Shown one piece after another: positions 43,916-53,948 of a stretch of 64,000 nt of DNA (the first letter of the stretch is position 1; each line of letters begins with the position of its first letter). Origin of the DNA: Spirochaetaceae bacterium (GTDB lineage: Bacteria; Spirochaetota; Spirochaetia; B11-G9); contig WGCU01000083.1 in assembly GCA_015493635.1 (NCBI GenBank), forward strand, positions 1 to 64,000, read 5' to 3'. The notes below the pieces were generated by a model. That model did no database searches, had not been told where the DNA came from, and saw nothing but the letters and a program-made list of their open reading frames with translations. The position numbers and the translations under genes were made by a program.

Positions 43916-45458
43916 TCTCGTTCTTCCTCCGTAATCGCACGCTTTCAATATCCGGTGTAAAAAGTTCTCTCAGGTCGTTCAGTCCCAGATGCATCAGAGC
44001 CATCCTGTCTATTCCGAGCCCCCATGCCAGCACGGGCACATCTATGCCCATGGCTTTTGTAACTTCCGGCCGGAATATTCCGCTCCCCCCCAGCTCAAAC
44101 CATCCAAGAACCGGATGCTTTATATGGACCTCTATGGAGGGTTCTGTAAAGGGGAAATAACCGGGCACATACTTCACTTCTTCAGCACCGGCAATCTCTT
44201 CCGCAAACATCTTTAACAGTCCCAGCAGCGTGCGGAGATTAACATCCTCTCCGAGCACAATACCTTCTGTCTGGTAAAAATCGGCACCGTGAGTCGCATC
44301 AACCTGATCATACCTGAAACACCGGGCAACACCGAAATACTTGCCGGGGACCTTTGCCTTATGCAGCTGTTTTGCTGAAAGGACCGTTCCCTGACTCCGC
44401 ATTACCTGCCTGCGGGTAAACTCATGATCAAAGGTATAGCCCCAGCCTCTGCTGCCGGTTTTCCAGCCGTTTTCATGGGTTGCCGCCACCTGGTCCAGGT
44501 AAGGCTGCTCAATCTTCTTTGTATGCGACGGGTTCTTTATGTAGTATACATCATGGATATCCCGGGCACTGTGGAATTGGGGCATAAAGAGGGCATCTCC
44601 GTTCCAGAACTCTGTTTCCACCAGGGGTCCGTCAAACTCTTCAAATCCCAGGGAAGAAAGTTTATCCTTAACCCATTGAAGATATTCACCGTAAGGATTC
44701 CGTCTGCCAAGAAGTACCCTGTTCGGAGGAGTGTTTATGTTGTATTCACGAAATGACTTCCCCTTCCAGCTTCCCGAAGCAAGCATTTCAGGAGTTACCG
44801 CTCCAATCTCTTCTCCAGTCACTCCCTGTTCCAGCAGATACTTCTTTACCGCTTTTCCTTCTTCAGTAAGAACGTACTGTACATCATCTCTCTCTATTAC
44901 TCTGAAAGGAGAAGCTGACGCACCTCTCTTTTTGCTGTTGTCTTTAAGAACCGCCCGTTCCGCTTCCGAAAGGAGATCATCGTCAAGAAACTTGTCCAGG
45001 GAGGCTTTCTCCAGAAGTCCGGTAAGAATAGCGGTCCGCTCAGGAAGTTTATCAGATACAACGGTAACATTCTTTTCAGTATCCATCTTGAGAACATTTT
45101 CTTTTGAGAGCTGTCCAAAGGCGGATCCGACATCCTTGTTCTGAAGTCCGAGAGCCGATGCAATTTCCGGCATCTTTTTCGGCCCGGCAGTTTTAAGGTA
45201 GTGTACAATCCGTGCTTCCGGTACACCTTTTTCCCGATACTCACTGCCTAACTCCGTTATCTCGTACAGTATTCTGGATATTCTCTTTGATTCTTTAAGA
45301 TATCCCTTGGCAGACAGCCAGCTGAACGCCTGGTTGCACTGACCAAGTTTGAATGACAGTTCTGTCATTATTCTGTCAGCAGTAATTTCATCCCCTTCAC
45401 CGGCATGGCGGAGCAGTTTTATCTCCAAAGGGTGCAGACTTTTAACATCAAATTCCAT
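43908..45458 (-). CDS. pheS: Phenylalanyl-tRNA synthetase alpha chain, archaeal type
   Basis: The catalytic alpha subunit, 516 residues, with N-terminal winged-helix domains (residues ~1-200) before the class II core. Core motifs: FDGPLVETEFWNGDALFMPQ, HSARDIHDVYY, RCFRYDQVDATHGADFYQTE and the motif 3 region LAWGLGIDRMALMHLG. The long N-terminal extension is a feature of the archaeal/eukaryotic type. An AGGAG site lies upstream. The pheS-pheT order with overlap is an operon. Confidence 0.94.
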   Translation of the reverse strand: MEFDVKSLHPLEIKLLRHAGEGDEITADRIMTELSFKLGQCNQAFSWLSAKGYLKESKRISRILYEITELGSEYREKGVPEARIVHYLKTAGPKKMPEIASALGLQNKDVGSAFGQLSKENVLKMDTEKNVTVVSDKLPERTAILTGLLEKASLDKFLDDDLLSEAERAVLKDNSKKRGASASPFRVIERDDVQYVLTEEGKAVKKYLLEQGVTGEEIGAVTPEMLASGSWKGKSFREYNINTPPNRVLLGRRNPYGEYLQWVKDKLSSLGFEEFDGPLVETEFWNGDALFMPQFHSARDIHDVYYIKNPSHTKKIEQPYLDQVAATHENGWKTGSRGWGYTFDHEFTRRQVMRSQGTVLSAKQLHKAKVPGKYFGVARCFRYDQVDATHGADFYQTEGIVLGEDVNLRTLLGLLKMFAEEIAGAEEVKYVPGYFPFTEPSIEVHIKHPVLGWFELGGSGIFRPEVTKAMGIDVPVLAWGLGIDRMALMHLGLNDLRELFTPDIESVRLRRKNENA

Positions 45459-45563
45459 GGATTCAATCTCCTTTGCAATGAAACAAAAGTAATTTTATTT
45501 TTTAAAATTGTAAAGGGTACAGAAAGGGATAAAATTGTGATAGTATTATTTTTTGGAGGAGTT

Positions 45564-46823
45564 ATGGGGATCATACTTAAAAATACCATTCTTAAGGGCA
45601 GCAGAACCGACATCAGGATTGATAAAGGGCTTTTTACTGAAGTTTCTCCACACATAGAGGAAACAGAAGAAGATGCCGTTATTGACGCTGAAGATAACAT
45701 TATCATTCCGTCCCTGAAAAACGGACATACTCATTCCGCCATGACATTACTCCGGGGGTGGGGAGATGATATGAAGCTGAAGCCATGGCTGGAAGAGAAG
45801 ATATGGCCCATGGAAGCTGAAATAATACGTGACCCGGAAGCTTCTTACTGGGGGACACGGTTCGCCTGCCTGGAAATGGTTAAAAGCGGCACTACCTTTG
45901 CCAATGATATGTACTTTAATCTACCGCAGAATATCCGGGCCTTCAGGGAATCAGGGATGAAAGCCGCTCTTGGAACCGCTCTTTTTGATTTTTTCGACAC
46001 TGAAAAAACAACAGAAATGAAAGCCCTCTGCGAAAAGGAGTTTAAAACCTTTGAACAGAACAGTATGATGCAATACACCGTAGCTCCCCATTCAGTGTAC
46101 ACTGTATCAAAAGAGCTTCTTTCCTGGGCAGGGGATTTCAGCAAAGCACATAATCTACCGGTACACATTCATCTGTGTGAAACCCGGGAAGAGGTAGATA
46201 AAAGCTTTTCCTCTTTTGGAAAGAGCCCCGTTGCCTATCTGAAAGACCTCGGTCTGTTAAGCCCCCATCTTATTGCCGCACACACAGTATGGCTCTCTGA
46301 TGATGATATACAGATGCTTGCGGATTACGGAGTCACGGTTGTCCATAATCCGGTTTCAAACATGAAGCTCAGCGTGGGGAATGTCTTTCCTTTTGATAAG
46401 ATGAAAACACTGCATATTCCCATAATGCTCGGAACAGACGGGGCAGCTTCCAATAATAACCTTGATATGTTTGAAGAGATGAAATTCGCCGCACTCCTGC
46501 AGAAACACCACACCGGGAACCCGGAACTAATGAAGGCAAAAGAGATCTTTGCCATTGCATCAGGATCCGAAAGCAGCATTTTCCCCCATATATCGGGGGA
46601 AATAAAACCCGGGAACCATGCAGATTGTCTGCTCCTTAATCCGGATCATTCCGGACTGAACCCTGATCACAATACGCTGTCAAATATCGTCTATGCCGCG
46701 GGAAGCAGCTGTATTGATACCGTTATTTCCGGCGGAGCCATACTCATGCGCCATGGAAAAATAGACGGAGAAGAACGCATACGTACCGGCTTTAGAAAAG
46801 CTGTAAAAAAACTCTTTTCATAA
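45564..46823 (+). CDS. mtaD: 5-methylthioadenosine/S-adenosylhomocysteine deaminase-type amidohydrolase
   Basis: A metal-dependent amidohydrolase of the TrzN/MtaD group. Metal ligands and motifs: NGHTHSAMTLLRGWGDDM, VHIHLCETREE, IAAHTVWL and LGTDGAASNNNLDMFEEM. Family members deaminate SAH, MTA or adenosine. I use the ATG at 45564, which has a GGAGGAG site; the open frame extends 53 codons further back into the pheS promoter region but without a start signal. It converges on ahcY, which handles the same substrate by hydrolysis. A guanine or other aminohydrolase activity is an alternative. Confidence 0.85.
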   Translation: MGIILKNTILKGSRTDIRIDKGLFTEVSPHIEETEEDAVIDAEDNIIIPSLKNGHTHSAMTLLRGWGDDMKLKPWLEEKIWPMEAEIIRDPEASYWGTRFACLEMVKSGTTFANDMYFNLPQNIRAFRESGMKAALGTALFDFFDTEKTTEMKALCEKEFKTFEQNSMMQYTVAPHSVYTVSKELLSWAGDFSKAHNLPVHIHLCETREEVDKSFSSFGKSPVAYLKDLGLLSPHLIAAHTVWLSDDDIQMLADYGVTVVHNPVSNMKLSVGNVFPFDKMKTLHIPIMLGTDGAASNNNLDMFEEMKFAALLQKHHTGNPELMKAKEIFAIASGSESSIFPHISGEIKPGNHADCLLLNPDHSGLNPDHNTLSNIVYAAGSSCIDTVISGGAILMRHGKIDGEERIRTGFRKAVKKLFS

Positions 46824-46837
46824 CCTTTCCCCTGCAG

Positions 46838-48088
46838 CTACCGCCTGAAACTCTCAAGATACCGGCGCTGCGCATCAGTCAGTGTATCGATAACAACCCC
46901 CATGCTTTGCAATTTCAGCCGTGCCACATCCATGTCAATATCATCGGGAACTTTCTTTACCGTTTTATCCAGAACTGTGTGGTTTTCAAGCAGATACTTT
47001 GCCGATAGTGCCTGAAGTGCAAAACTCATATCCATAATTTCTGCTGGATGGCCGTCTGCACAGGCAATGTTTACAATGTTTCCCATTCCAAGAATGTTTA
47101 CCCATTTACCGTCGGGGAAAAGAAAACCGAACACATTCTCACGGAGTTCTTCGGTATGTACCGCACGCTTTTTGAGACCATCCAGATCCATTTCAACGGG
47201 GAAATGCCCCGCGTTACAGGCTACCGCCCCGTCTTTCATCACTTCAAAATGATCAGCTGTTATTACATTCTTGTTTCCCGTAGCTGTTATAAAAATATCT
47301 CCCTTCCGTGCCGCTTCATCCATGGGCATTACACTGTAGCCTTCCATAACCGCTTCAAGAGCCTTTACCGGATTGACCTCTATTACTGTTACATGGGCGC
47401 CAAGCCCTTTCATTCTGGCAGCAATCCCCTTTCCGACCCATCCGAAACCGATGACAACAACATCTTTCCCTGTTACAAGAAGATTGGTCGTACGCATAAC
47501 AGCATCCAGCGTAGACTGCCCTGTACCGTACCGGTTATCAAACAGGTATTTGCACCAGGCGTCGTTTACCGCGACAACAGGGAATTCAAGCTTCCCTTCC
47601 TGCTGCCGGGCTCTGTTCCGGAGGACACCGGTAGTTGTTTCCTCACAGGCCCCATAAACACCGGGGAGCAGTTCTTTCCGCTCTTCGTGAAGCAGATTGA
47701 CAAGGTCCCCGCCGTCATCGATAACAATATTCGGCCCTAAATCCAGTGCGGCGTTCAGATGCCTGCGGTACTCATCTTCCGGTACCCCGTGCACGGCAAA
47801 GACATGAAGCCCCCTTTTATCCAGGGCAGCGACAATATCATCCTTGGTGGAGAAGGGATTACTCCCGGTAACCGAAACCTCCGCTCCGCCGGCAGCAAAC
47901 AAAAGGGCAAGAGCTGCTGTTTTTGCTTCCAGATGAACGCTGACAACAACCTTTATCCCCTTAAAAGGAAGGTTTTCTTCAAAGTCCTTTTCAAGAATAC
48001 GCAGCAACGGCATATTCTTTCTCACCCAGTTTATCTTTCTCTCCCCCTCAGCGGCAAGCGATCTGTCTTTCAGTATATTGTCTTTCAT
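46838..48088 (-). CDS. ahcY: S-adenosylhomocysteine hydrolase
   Basis: Splits SAH into adenosine and homocysteine with bound NAD. Seen: DDGGDLVNLLHEE, CEETTTGVLRNRARQ, NDAWCKYLFDNRYGTGQST and the NAD-binding VVIGFGWVGKGIAARMKGLG. At 416 residues it is the short, archaeal/Thermotoga-like form that lacks the ~40-residue insert of the human type. The ATG at 48088 follows the PNP stop by two bases with a GGGA site; an ATG four codons earlier lies inside PNP and has none. Confidence 0.93.
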   Translation of the reverse strand: MKDNILKDRSLAAEGERKINWVRKNMPLLRILEKDFEENLPFKGIKVVVSVHLEAKTAALALLFAAGGAEVSVTGSNPFSTKDDIVAALDKRGLHVFAVHGVPEDEYRRHLNAALDLGPNIVIDDGGDLVNLLHEERKELLPGVYGACEETTTGVLRNRARQQEGKLEFPVVAVNDAWCKYLFDNRYGTGQSTLDAVMRTTNLLVTGKDVVVIGFGWVGKGIAARMKGLGAHVTVIEVNPVKALEAVMEGYSVMPMDEAARKGDIFITATGNKNVITADHFEVMKDGAVACNAGHFPVEMDLDGLKKRAVHTEELRENVFGFLFPDGKWVNILGMGNIVNIACADGHPAEIMDMSFALQALSAKYLLENHTVLDKTVKKVPDDIDMDVARLKLQSMGVVIDTLTDAQRRYLESFRR

Positions 48089-48090
48089 GG

Positions 48091-48915
48091 TTAATCCCAT
48101 AGCGATATGATCTTCCGGACAACAGCGATAAAGTTTTCCCGGACCCGGGCGGCAGTGGCCATAACCTCTTCATGATTCAAAGGCTGGTCAAGAACACCGG
48201 CAGCCATATTGGTTATACAGGAAATACCGAGTACCCTCATCCCCGCATGTGCCGCAGCCAGGACTTCCGGAACCGTTGACATCCCTACAGCATCCGCACC
48301 AAGAGTACGAAGCATCCGGATCTCGGCAGGTGTTTCGTAGTTTGGCCCCCCCATAAGGGCGTACACCCCTTCTCTAAGAGGAATTCCCAGACTTTCTCCG
48401 GCTTTTTTTGCAAGAGACCGCAGAGATTTAGTATATCCGTCTGACATATCAGGGAAACGGGTCCCGAATTCGTCCAGGTTTGATCCCCGTAACGGGCTGT
48501 CTAGTCCAAGCTTGATATGGTCAGAAATAATCATAAGATCTCCCGGTTCAAATGAGGTATTTACCCCGCCGGAAGAATTGGTAACAAGAAAGTTCTTTAT
48601 TCCCAGAAGCTTCATGACCCGTACTGGAAAAACTACCGTATCCATCGAGTATCCTTCGTAAAAATGAAATCTTCCCTGCATAACAAGAACATTTTTCCCC
48701 TCAAGCTTCCCGATAACCATCTGTCCGGCGTGGCCTTCTACCGTTGACCGGGGAAAGAACGGAATATCCTCATACCTGATAATGAGGGGATTTTTCACCT
48801 CATCACCCAAAATCCCCAAACCGGAACCCAGAATCATTCCAATTTCCGGTATCTCATCTATCTTTGATGCGATAAAATCCGCCGCTTTGTGTAGCGGCTC
48901 TAAACGATTATCCAT
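48091..48915 (-). CDS. Purine nucleoside phosphorylase
   Basis: The trimeric PNP class (274 residues) that converts inosine or guanosine plus phosphate to base and ribose 1-phosphate. Seen: MILGSGLGILGDEVKNP, FHFYEGYSMDTVVFPVR, TNSSGGVN, MGGPNYETPAEIRMLRTLGA and GMSTVPEVLAA. It sits between ahcY and the nucleoside importer, so imported nucleosides feed straight into it. A GGAGAGG site precedes the start. The terminator hairpin upstream (48943-48971) would reduce its expression relative to the transporter. Confidence 0.93.
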   Translation of the reverse strand: MDNRLEPLHKAADFIASKIDEIPEIGMILGSGLGILGDEVKNPLIIRYEDIPFFPRSTVEGHAGQMVIGKLEGKNVLVMQGRFHFYEGYSMDTVVFPVRVMKLLGIKNFLVTNSSGGVNTSFEPGDLMIISDHIKLGLDSPLRGSNLDEFGTRFPDMSDGYTKSLRSLAKKAGESLGIPLREGVYALMGGPNYETPAEIRMLRTLGADAVGMSTVPEVLAAAHAGMRVLGISCITNMAAGVLDQPLNHEEVMATAARVRENFIAVVRKIISLWD

Positions 48916-48942
48916 ATTTGCACCTCTCCTGTAACAGCCGAT

Positions 48943-48971
48943 AAAAAAGACCAGGCATCCGCCTGGTCTTT
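48943..48971 (-). terminator. Hairpin between the nucleoside-binding protein and PNP genes
   Basis: On the minus strand AAAGACCAGGC (48971-48961) pairs with GCCTGGTCTTT (48956-48946) around a four-base loop, followed by TTTA. This is an eleven-base stem with a T-run. It lies after the BMP stop and before the PNP start, so it would end most transcripts of the transport genes or act as an attenuating or mRNA-stabilising hairpin. Confidence 0.85.
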
Positions 48972-48990
48972 ATACATAACAACCCCGGAC

Positions 48991-50067
48991 TTAGCCCTTG
49001 TAGCCTGCTTCTTTTCTTGTAGCAGGAGCAACAACTTTGCCAGATTTAAGATCGTCAATCGCTTTCTGTACGGCAGCTTTAACATCTCCAGGAACAATAC
49101 TGTCCCAGTTGTGAAAAGGAGAAATACCTGCAGCACCATCTTTTATGCCAAAGGTTCTGTCTCCACCACCCTGAAAATTTCCGGCAAGATCATCTTTGAT
49201 AGTCAGATAAACAGCCTTTGTAATACCCTTGATTGCTGATGTAATAACGGCATCGGGAGCAACATAATTCTGATCTACATCTACACCGATAGCAGCAACA
49301 CCGGCTTCGTTGGCCGCGTTAATTGCGCCAAGACCGGTAAGCCCGGCAATCTGAAAAATGATATCAGCGCCCTGGTTGATCATGGCAAGAGCAGCTTCCT
49401 TACCTTTTGCCTGATCGGTAAAGGTACCGGTAACAACACTCAAGACCTTACAGTCAGGATTGACAGATTTGACGCCTGCATAGAAACCAGCCTGGTAGCG
49501 TTCAACAGGAGGAATATCCATACCAAGAACCATACCGACAACGTTTTTATCATTCAGTCTGTCAGAAGCAGAAGCATATTTTTTTGTCATAAGACCGGCA
49601 ACAACTCCGGCAACATATCCTGACTGCTGTTCCTTGAAAAGAAGTCCTTCCGCATTTTTGGGTGCCTTTGAGGGATCCAGCCAGATATCAATACCGGCAA
49701 ACCGGGTATCAGGATTATTCTGAGCTGCTTCCAGAAGTGCATCATGCATCAGGAAACCAACTGCAAAAACAACCTGGGCACCATCACTGGCCAGACCTGA
49801 AAGGTTTGGTACATAGTCAGTCTGCTGCTTTGACTGAACCACCCGGGCATCAATACCAAAGTCTTTTTTTGCTTCAAGAAGCCCCTGATAAGAACCATCA
49901 TTAAATGATTTGTCTCCAAGACCTCCGACATCAGTAGCCATACTTATGATAACTTTTGATTTTTCAGCAGCAGGAGCTGCTTCTTTTTTGCCGTTTGCAA
50001 ATATTGTTCCTGCAAAAACCATTACCAGAACAAGCAGCACTACTGTAATTTTTGTCAATTTTGACAT
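48991..50067 (-). CDS. BMP-family nucleoside-binding protein (PnrA/TmpC-like)
   Basis: The periplasmic binding protein of an ABC importer, 358 residues. After the signal peptide (KITVVLLVLVMVFAGTIFAN) come SMATDVGGLGDKSFNDGSYQ and GIDIWLDPSK, typical of the BMP family, whose treponemal member PnrA (TmpC) binds purine nucleosides. The leader ends FANGKKE with no lipobox Cys, so it should be a soluble periplasmic protein rather than a lipoprotein as in T. pallidum. It is the last of four transporter genes. Confidence 0.9.
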   Translation of the reverse strand: MSKLTKITVVLLVLVMVFAGTIFANGKKEAAPAAEKSKVIISMATDVGGLGDKSFNDGSYQGLLEAKKDFGIDARVVQSKQQTDYVPNLSGLASDGAQVVFAVGFLMHDALLEAAQNNPDTRFAGIDIWLDPSKAPKNAEGLLFKEQQSGYVAGVVAGLMTKKYASASDRLNDKNVVGMVLGMDIPPVERYQAGFYAGVKSVNPDCKVLSVVTGTFTDQAKGKEAALAMINQGADIIFQIAGLTGLGAINAANEAGVAAIGVDVDQNYVAPDAVITSAIKGITKAVYLTIKDDLAGNFQGGGDRTFGIKDGAAGISPFHNWDSIVPGDVKAAVQKAIDDLKSGKVVAPATRKEAGYKG

Positions 50068-50140
50068 TTCGTTCCTCCTATAAAAATTTTCTAATGCAAT
50101 ATGTAAATGATTCTGCCTTCAGAATCATCATTACCTACTG

Positions 50141-51097
50141 TCAGTTTCCTTCCTTTTCAATCATAAAGTCAATACCGTCCGCCTTGGGTGGACGGGATTT
50201 TTTAACCAATCCCGCTACGGCAAGCACCGTTGCCACATAGGGGAAAATGATGAAAATCTCCGCTGGGATATTCAGCACCTTGAACACTTGCAACCTTACC
50301 TGAAAAGCATCCGCGAATCCGAAAAAGAGGGCGGCTATAAATGAACCGATCGCTGTCCAACCGCCGGATATCATGGCCGCAAGGGCAATAAATCCTCTCC
50401 CGTTTGTCATCCCTTCGGAAAAAGATACACTGTTTTCAATGGAAAGATACGCTCCCGCCAGTCCGGAAAGAAGTCCGGAGATAAATACACCAAGATAACG
50501 CATTTTGTAAACGGAAACACCGATGGTTTCAAGGGCAAGGGGATGCTCCCCGGCAGCCCGGAGATGGAGCCCGGTCTTTGTCTTTTTAAGAAAAATAAGA
50601 ACAGCAATAACAAGGACAAAGGACATATAGACAATCGGTGTCTGATTAAAAAATGCCGGTCCGATTACAGGGATTTTTGAAAGCCCGGGGATGGCATACT
50701 GGTACGACTGAAGTCCTACCGGAACGGTATCCGTTGTGCCCGGATGGCCGAAAATCATGACCATGAGATACCTTACAATACCAAAAGAAAGGATGTTCAT
50801 GACCGCACCGGACACAACGTGGTCCAGGTGGAAGGTGATAGTAGCTACCGCGTGGAGCAGTGAAAAGATCCCTCCCGCCGCTACTCCGGCAATAAGCCCG
50901 ATCCATGGGTTGCCGGTAAAGAGCGCAACAATAGCTGCAAAGAAAGCCCCTATGATCATGATCCCTTCCATTGCTATATTTACAATTCCGGAACGCTCAC
51001 ATACCGTGGCGCCGATGGCCGCAAGGGTAATAGGTGTTGAAAGACGGATCGTCGCTACAAGCAGATCAGTATTTATTATTGACGTTATTCCATTCAT
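50141..51097 (-). CDS. Nucleoside ABC transporter permease 2
   Basis: An inner-membrane permease of the branched-chain amino acid/ribose type (318 residues, eight or more membrane segments). Family pieces: LAAIGATVCERSGIVNIAME, GAVMNILSFGIV and the coupling helix LGVFISGLLSGLAGAYLSIE. It overlaps permease 1 by four bases (ATGA). 73 bases separate it from the binding-protein gene. Confidence 0.9.
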   Translation of the reverse strand: MNGITSIINTDLLVATIRLSTPITLAAIGATVCERSGIVNIAMEGIMIIGAFFAAIVALFTGNPWIGLIAGVAAGGIFSLLHAVATITFHLDHVVSGAVMNILSFGIVRYLMVMIFGHPGTTDTVPVGLQSYQYAIPGLSKIPVIGPAFFNQTPIVYMSFVLVIAVLIFLKKTKTGLHLRAAGEHPLALETIGVSVYKMRYLGVFISGLLSGLAGAYLSIENSVSFSEGMTNGRGFIALAAMISGGWTAIGSFIAALFFGFADAFQVRLQVFKVLNIPAEIFIIFPYVATVLAVAGLVKKSRPPKADGIDFMIEKEGN

Positions 51098-52338
51098 TTG
51101 ACAGCACCTCGTTTCCGGTTTTTCCAGTTCTTCAGCTTATGCCCGATATGGGTATAGATATACTTCGCGACAATAAGAAAAAGAATAATACCTTTGATAA
51201 TTTCTACAATTGAACGGGGCGTTTGTACTGTTCTCGACATATACTGCCCCCCTGAAGCAAGGACACCCCACAGAAGCGAGGTAAAAATAACTCCGATAGG
51301 ATTATTGGACGCCAGAAGGGCTACTGAAATACCGTCCCATCCGTATCCGGCATTGAGATTCTCGTACATCTTGTGATCCAGACCAAGTACCTGATTCACG
51401 CCGGACAGACCCGCGAGGAATCCTGAGACGAGGAGAGCATACAGGATTGTTCTCCCCACATTGATTCCCTGTCCTCTGGCAGCATCCTTGTTCTGCCCTA
51501 CCGCCCTGATTTCAAACCCGAACTTTGTCCGGACAAGAATATACTGTACAAGAAGCGCGACACCTATCGCAATAATAATCCCGACATGATCCCGGTAATT
51601 GGCCGTAGGGAAAAAGCTTTTCAGCCGCGGGAGCCAGTTGGATTTCAAAATTGAATCCGTTACGTAAGGGTGGGATCCCGCGTTGCTTCCTCCCATGGCA
51701 CGAATGGCTATGGAAGAAAGGTATCGTGCAATCTGGGCAAACATCATGGTTGTAATAACTTCATGAGCCCCCGTTTTAACCTTTAAAATAGCAGGAATAT
51801 AGTTGTAGGAAGCAGCAAGAAGCCCCGCAACAACAAAAATAATGATAATGGAGAATAACGGCGGAAGATGCAGATAGATTCCCAGCGCTGTTGCGACAAC
51901 AGCTCCAACGTAGTACTGCCCTTCAGCTCCAATATTAAAAAGGCCCGCTTTAAACGCAAAAGCTACCGACAATCCTGTGAAGATCAAGGGAGACGCATTA
52001 AGAACAGAAACAGACCAGTTTTTTACCAATCCGCCGTAAAAAAGTGCTTTGTAGGCAACAACAGGATTGTATCCTGAAGCAGCCATGGCAATACCACCGA
52101 TAAGAAGAGCGGCAGCAACTCCAATTACCGGAATAAGAAGACTGTTAAAGAGAGAGAATGCCGCCTGCTTTGAAGCATCTTTTCCCGCGGAATAACCGTA
52201 AAATATAAAGTACAGCACAACAGCCGCAAGAACGAGCAGCAGTCCGGAAAAAACAGACGCAAAATACATTACCGAACCGGCAAATCCCAAAAGTACGATA
52301 ACGGTATAAAACAAGGGTTTCGCTTTCGTTGTCTGCAT
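51094..52338 (-). CDS. Nucleoside ABC transporter permease 1
   Basis: A 414-residue permease of the same family, longer at its N-terminus. Seen: AFAFKAGLFNIGAEGQYYVG, HEVITTMMFAQIARYLSS and YALLVSGFLAGLSGVNQVLG. It shares one base with the ATPase stop (TAATG). The two permeases are probably a heterodimer. Confidence 0.9.
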   Translation of the reverse strand: MQTTKAKPLFYTVIVLLGFAGSVMYFASVFSGLLLVLAAVVLYFIFYGYSAGKDASKQAAFSLFNSLLIPVIGVAAALLIGGIAMAASGYNPVVAYKALFYGGLVKNWSVSVLNASPLIFTGLSVAFAFKAGLFNIGAEGQYYVGAVVATALGIYLHLPPLFSIIIIFVVAGLLAASYNYIPAILKVKTGAHEVITTMMFAQIARYLSSIAIRAMGGSNAGSHPYVTDSILKSNWLPRLKSFFPTANYRDHVGIIIAIGVALLVQYILVRTKFGFEIRAVGQNKDAARGQGINVGRTILYALLVSGFLAGLSGVNQVLGLDHKMYENLNAGYGWDGISVALLASNNPIGVIFTSLLWGVLASGGQYMSRTVQTPRSIVEIIKGIILFLIVAKYIYTHIGHKLKNWKNRKRGAVK

Positions 52339-53888
52339 TACATTACCCCCTCTTCCTCTGTTTTCTTTCCGCCGGTCATATAAAATCCGACTTCCTTATC
52401 TGATGTCTCCTGGGGAGCAAACTCTTTTACAATCTTCCCTTCATAGAGAACGAGAATACGGTCGGAAAGAGAAAAAATCTCTTCCAGCTCCAGAGAAATA
52501 AGAAGAATGGCAACATTTTTATCCCGCATTTTTAAAATTTGAGAGTGAATATACTCTATGGCACCAACATCAAGCCCTCGCGTCGGCTGTGCAATAAGAA
52601 GAAAATCAGGACCGCTTGATAACTCCCGGGCAAGAATAACCTTCTGCTGATTACCCCCTGAAAGGTTCCCGGCGGGAATATCCACCCCGGGAGTACGTAT
52701 GTCGTACTCCTTAACGAGATCCTGGGCATGAGTTTTTATTAACGGTAAATCCAGATTTATCCGTTTACTGAAAGGCTTTTCATCCTGAAACCCCAGAATG
52801 AGATTCTCTGAAATCGTCATGGGCAGAACAAGACCGAATTTTTGTCTATCTGCCGGGACATTCGCAACCTTCCGGTTCCGCCGCTCCTTGGTGGTAAGTT
52901 TTGCTATATCTTCGCCTTTAAAAAGGATCCGGCCGGATTCCACCTTCATAAGCCCCTTGATGGACTCTTCCAGCTCAGCCTGGCCGTTCCCGTCAACTCC
53001 CGCAATACCGACTATTTCCCCGGGGCGGACATTGAAAGAAATACCATTCAGTGCGTTGATACCTTTTATATTTTTAACAACAACATTCTCCAGCTGTATA
53101 ATCGGTTCACCGGAAATCTGTTTTGCATCCTTATGAACCGTAAGAACAACCTCTCTTCCAACCATCAAGTTGGCAAGTTCCTCTTTTGTTACCTTTTTTG
53201 TTTCCCGTTCGCCGACAATTTTCCCCCGTTTTAAGATGTACACCCTGTCGGAGATTGCCTCTACTTCTTCAAGTTTGTGGGTAATGATAATAATGGAAAC
53301 ACCATCCTCCCTGAGTCTTCCAATAACCTCAAAAAGTTCATCTACCTCCTGGGGAGTAAGAACTGCTGTCGGTTCGTCAAGAATAAGGATTCTGGCTTTA
53401 CGGTAAAGAGCTTTTAATATCTCTACACGCTGCTGAATACCAACAGAGAGGTTCTCAATAATTTCATCGGGGTCAACATGCAGATGGTACTTTTCAGAAA
53501 TGGCAACTACTTCCCGTCTGGACGTTTTGTAATCGATGAAATCATACTTCCCCGGTTCTGAACCAAGAATAATATTTTCTGTTACCGTAAGATTATCTAC
53601 CAGCATAAAGTGCTGATGCACCATCCCGAGTCCTTGATGTATTGCGTCCTTGGGAGAAGAAAACTCTACAGGCTTTCCGCCGAGGAGGATTTCACCGGAT
53701 GTTGGTTTATACAATCCGTACAAAACATTCATAAGAGTAGATTTCCCGGCACCGTTTTCCCCGAGAAGAGAAAGGATTTCCCCCTCATGAAGAACCATAT
53801 TGATGTCATCGTTTGCAAGAACCCTCGGGAACTGCTTTGAAACATGCTTTGTTTCCAGTACTACTCTTTCTTTTCCTTGTAAACTCAT
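52338..53888 (-). CDS. Nucleoside ABC transporter ATPase with two nucleotide-binding domains
   Basis: About 516 residues with tandem ATPase domains, like RbsA and NupA/YufO. The first domain has Walker A GENGAGKST, signature LSVGIQQRVEILKAL and Walker B ILILDEPTAVLT. The second has a degenerate Walker A (GVDGNGQAELEE, without the Lys) but a good signature, LSGGNQQKVILAREL, as is common in this group. I use the ATG at 53888 with its AAGGA site; an ATG 15 bases earlier has none. First gene of the importer operon. Confidence 0.92.
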   Translation of the reverse strand: MSLQGKERVVLETKHVSKQFPRVLANDDINMVLHEGEILSLLGENGAGKSTLMNVLYGLYKPTSGEILLGGKPVEFSSPKDAIHQGLGMVHQHFMLVDNLTVTENIILGSEPGKYDFIDYKTSRREVVAISEKYHLHVDPDEIIENLSVGIQQRVEILKALYRKARILILDEPTAVLTPQEVDELFEVIGRLREDGVSIIIITHKLEEVEAISDRVYILKRGKIVGERETKKVTKEELANLMVGREVVLTVHKDAKQISGEPIIQLENVVVKNIKGINALNGISFNVRPGEIVGIAGVDGNGQAELEESIKGLMKVESGRILFKGEDIAKLTTKERRNRKVANVPADRQKFGLVLPMTISENLILGFQDEKPFSKRINLDLPLIKTHAQDLVKEYDIRTPGVDIPAGNLSGGNQQKVILARELSSGPDFLLIAQPTRGLDVGAIEYIHSQILKMRDKNVAILLISLELEEIFSLSDRILVLYEGKIVKEFAPQETSDKEVGFYMTGGKKTEEEGVM

Positions 53889-53948
53889 TCGATATTCCTT
53901 CATTAGTCGGATAAAGTTGTCAATAGAAGAAGAAAAGCTATTGTTACA

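Noticed and set aside
45405-45563. 53-codon N-terminal extension of the amidohydrolase
   Set aside because: No start signal; a GGAGGAG site precedes the ATG at 45564, and the extension overlaps the pheS start region.
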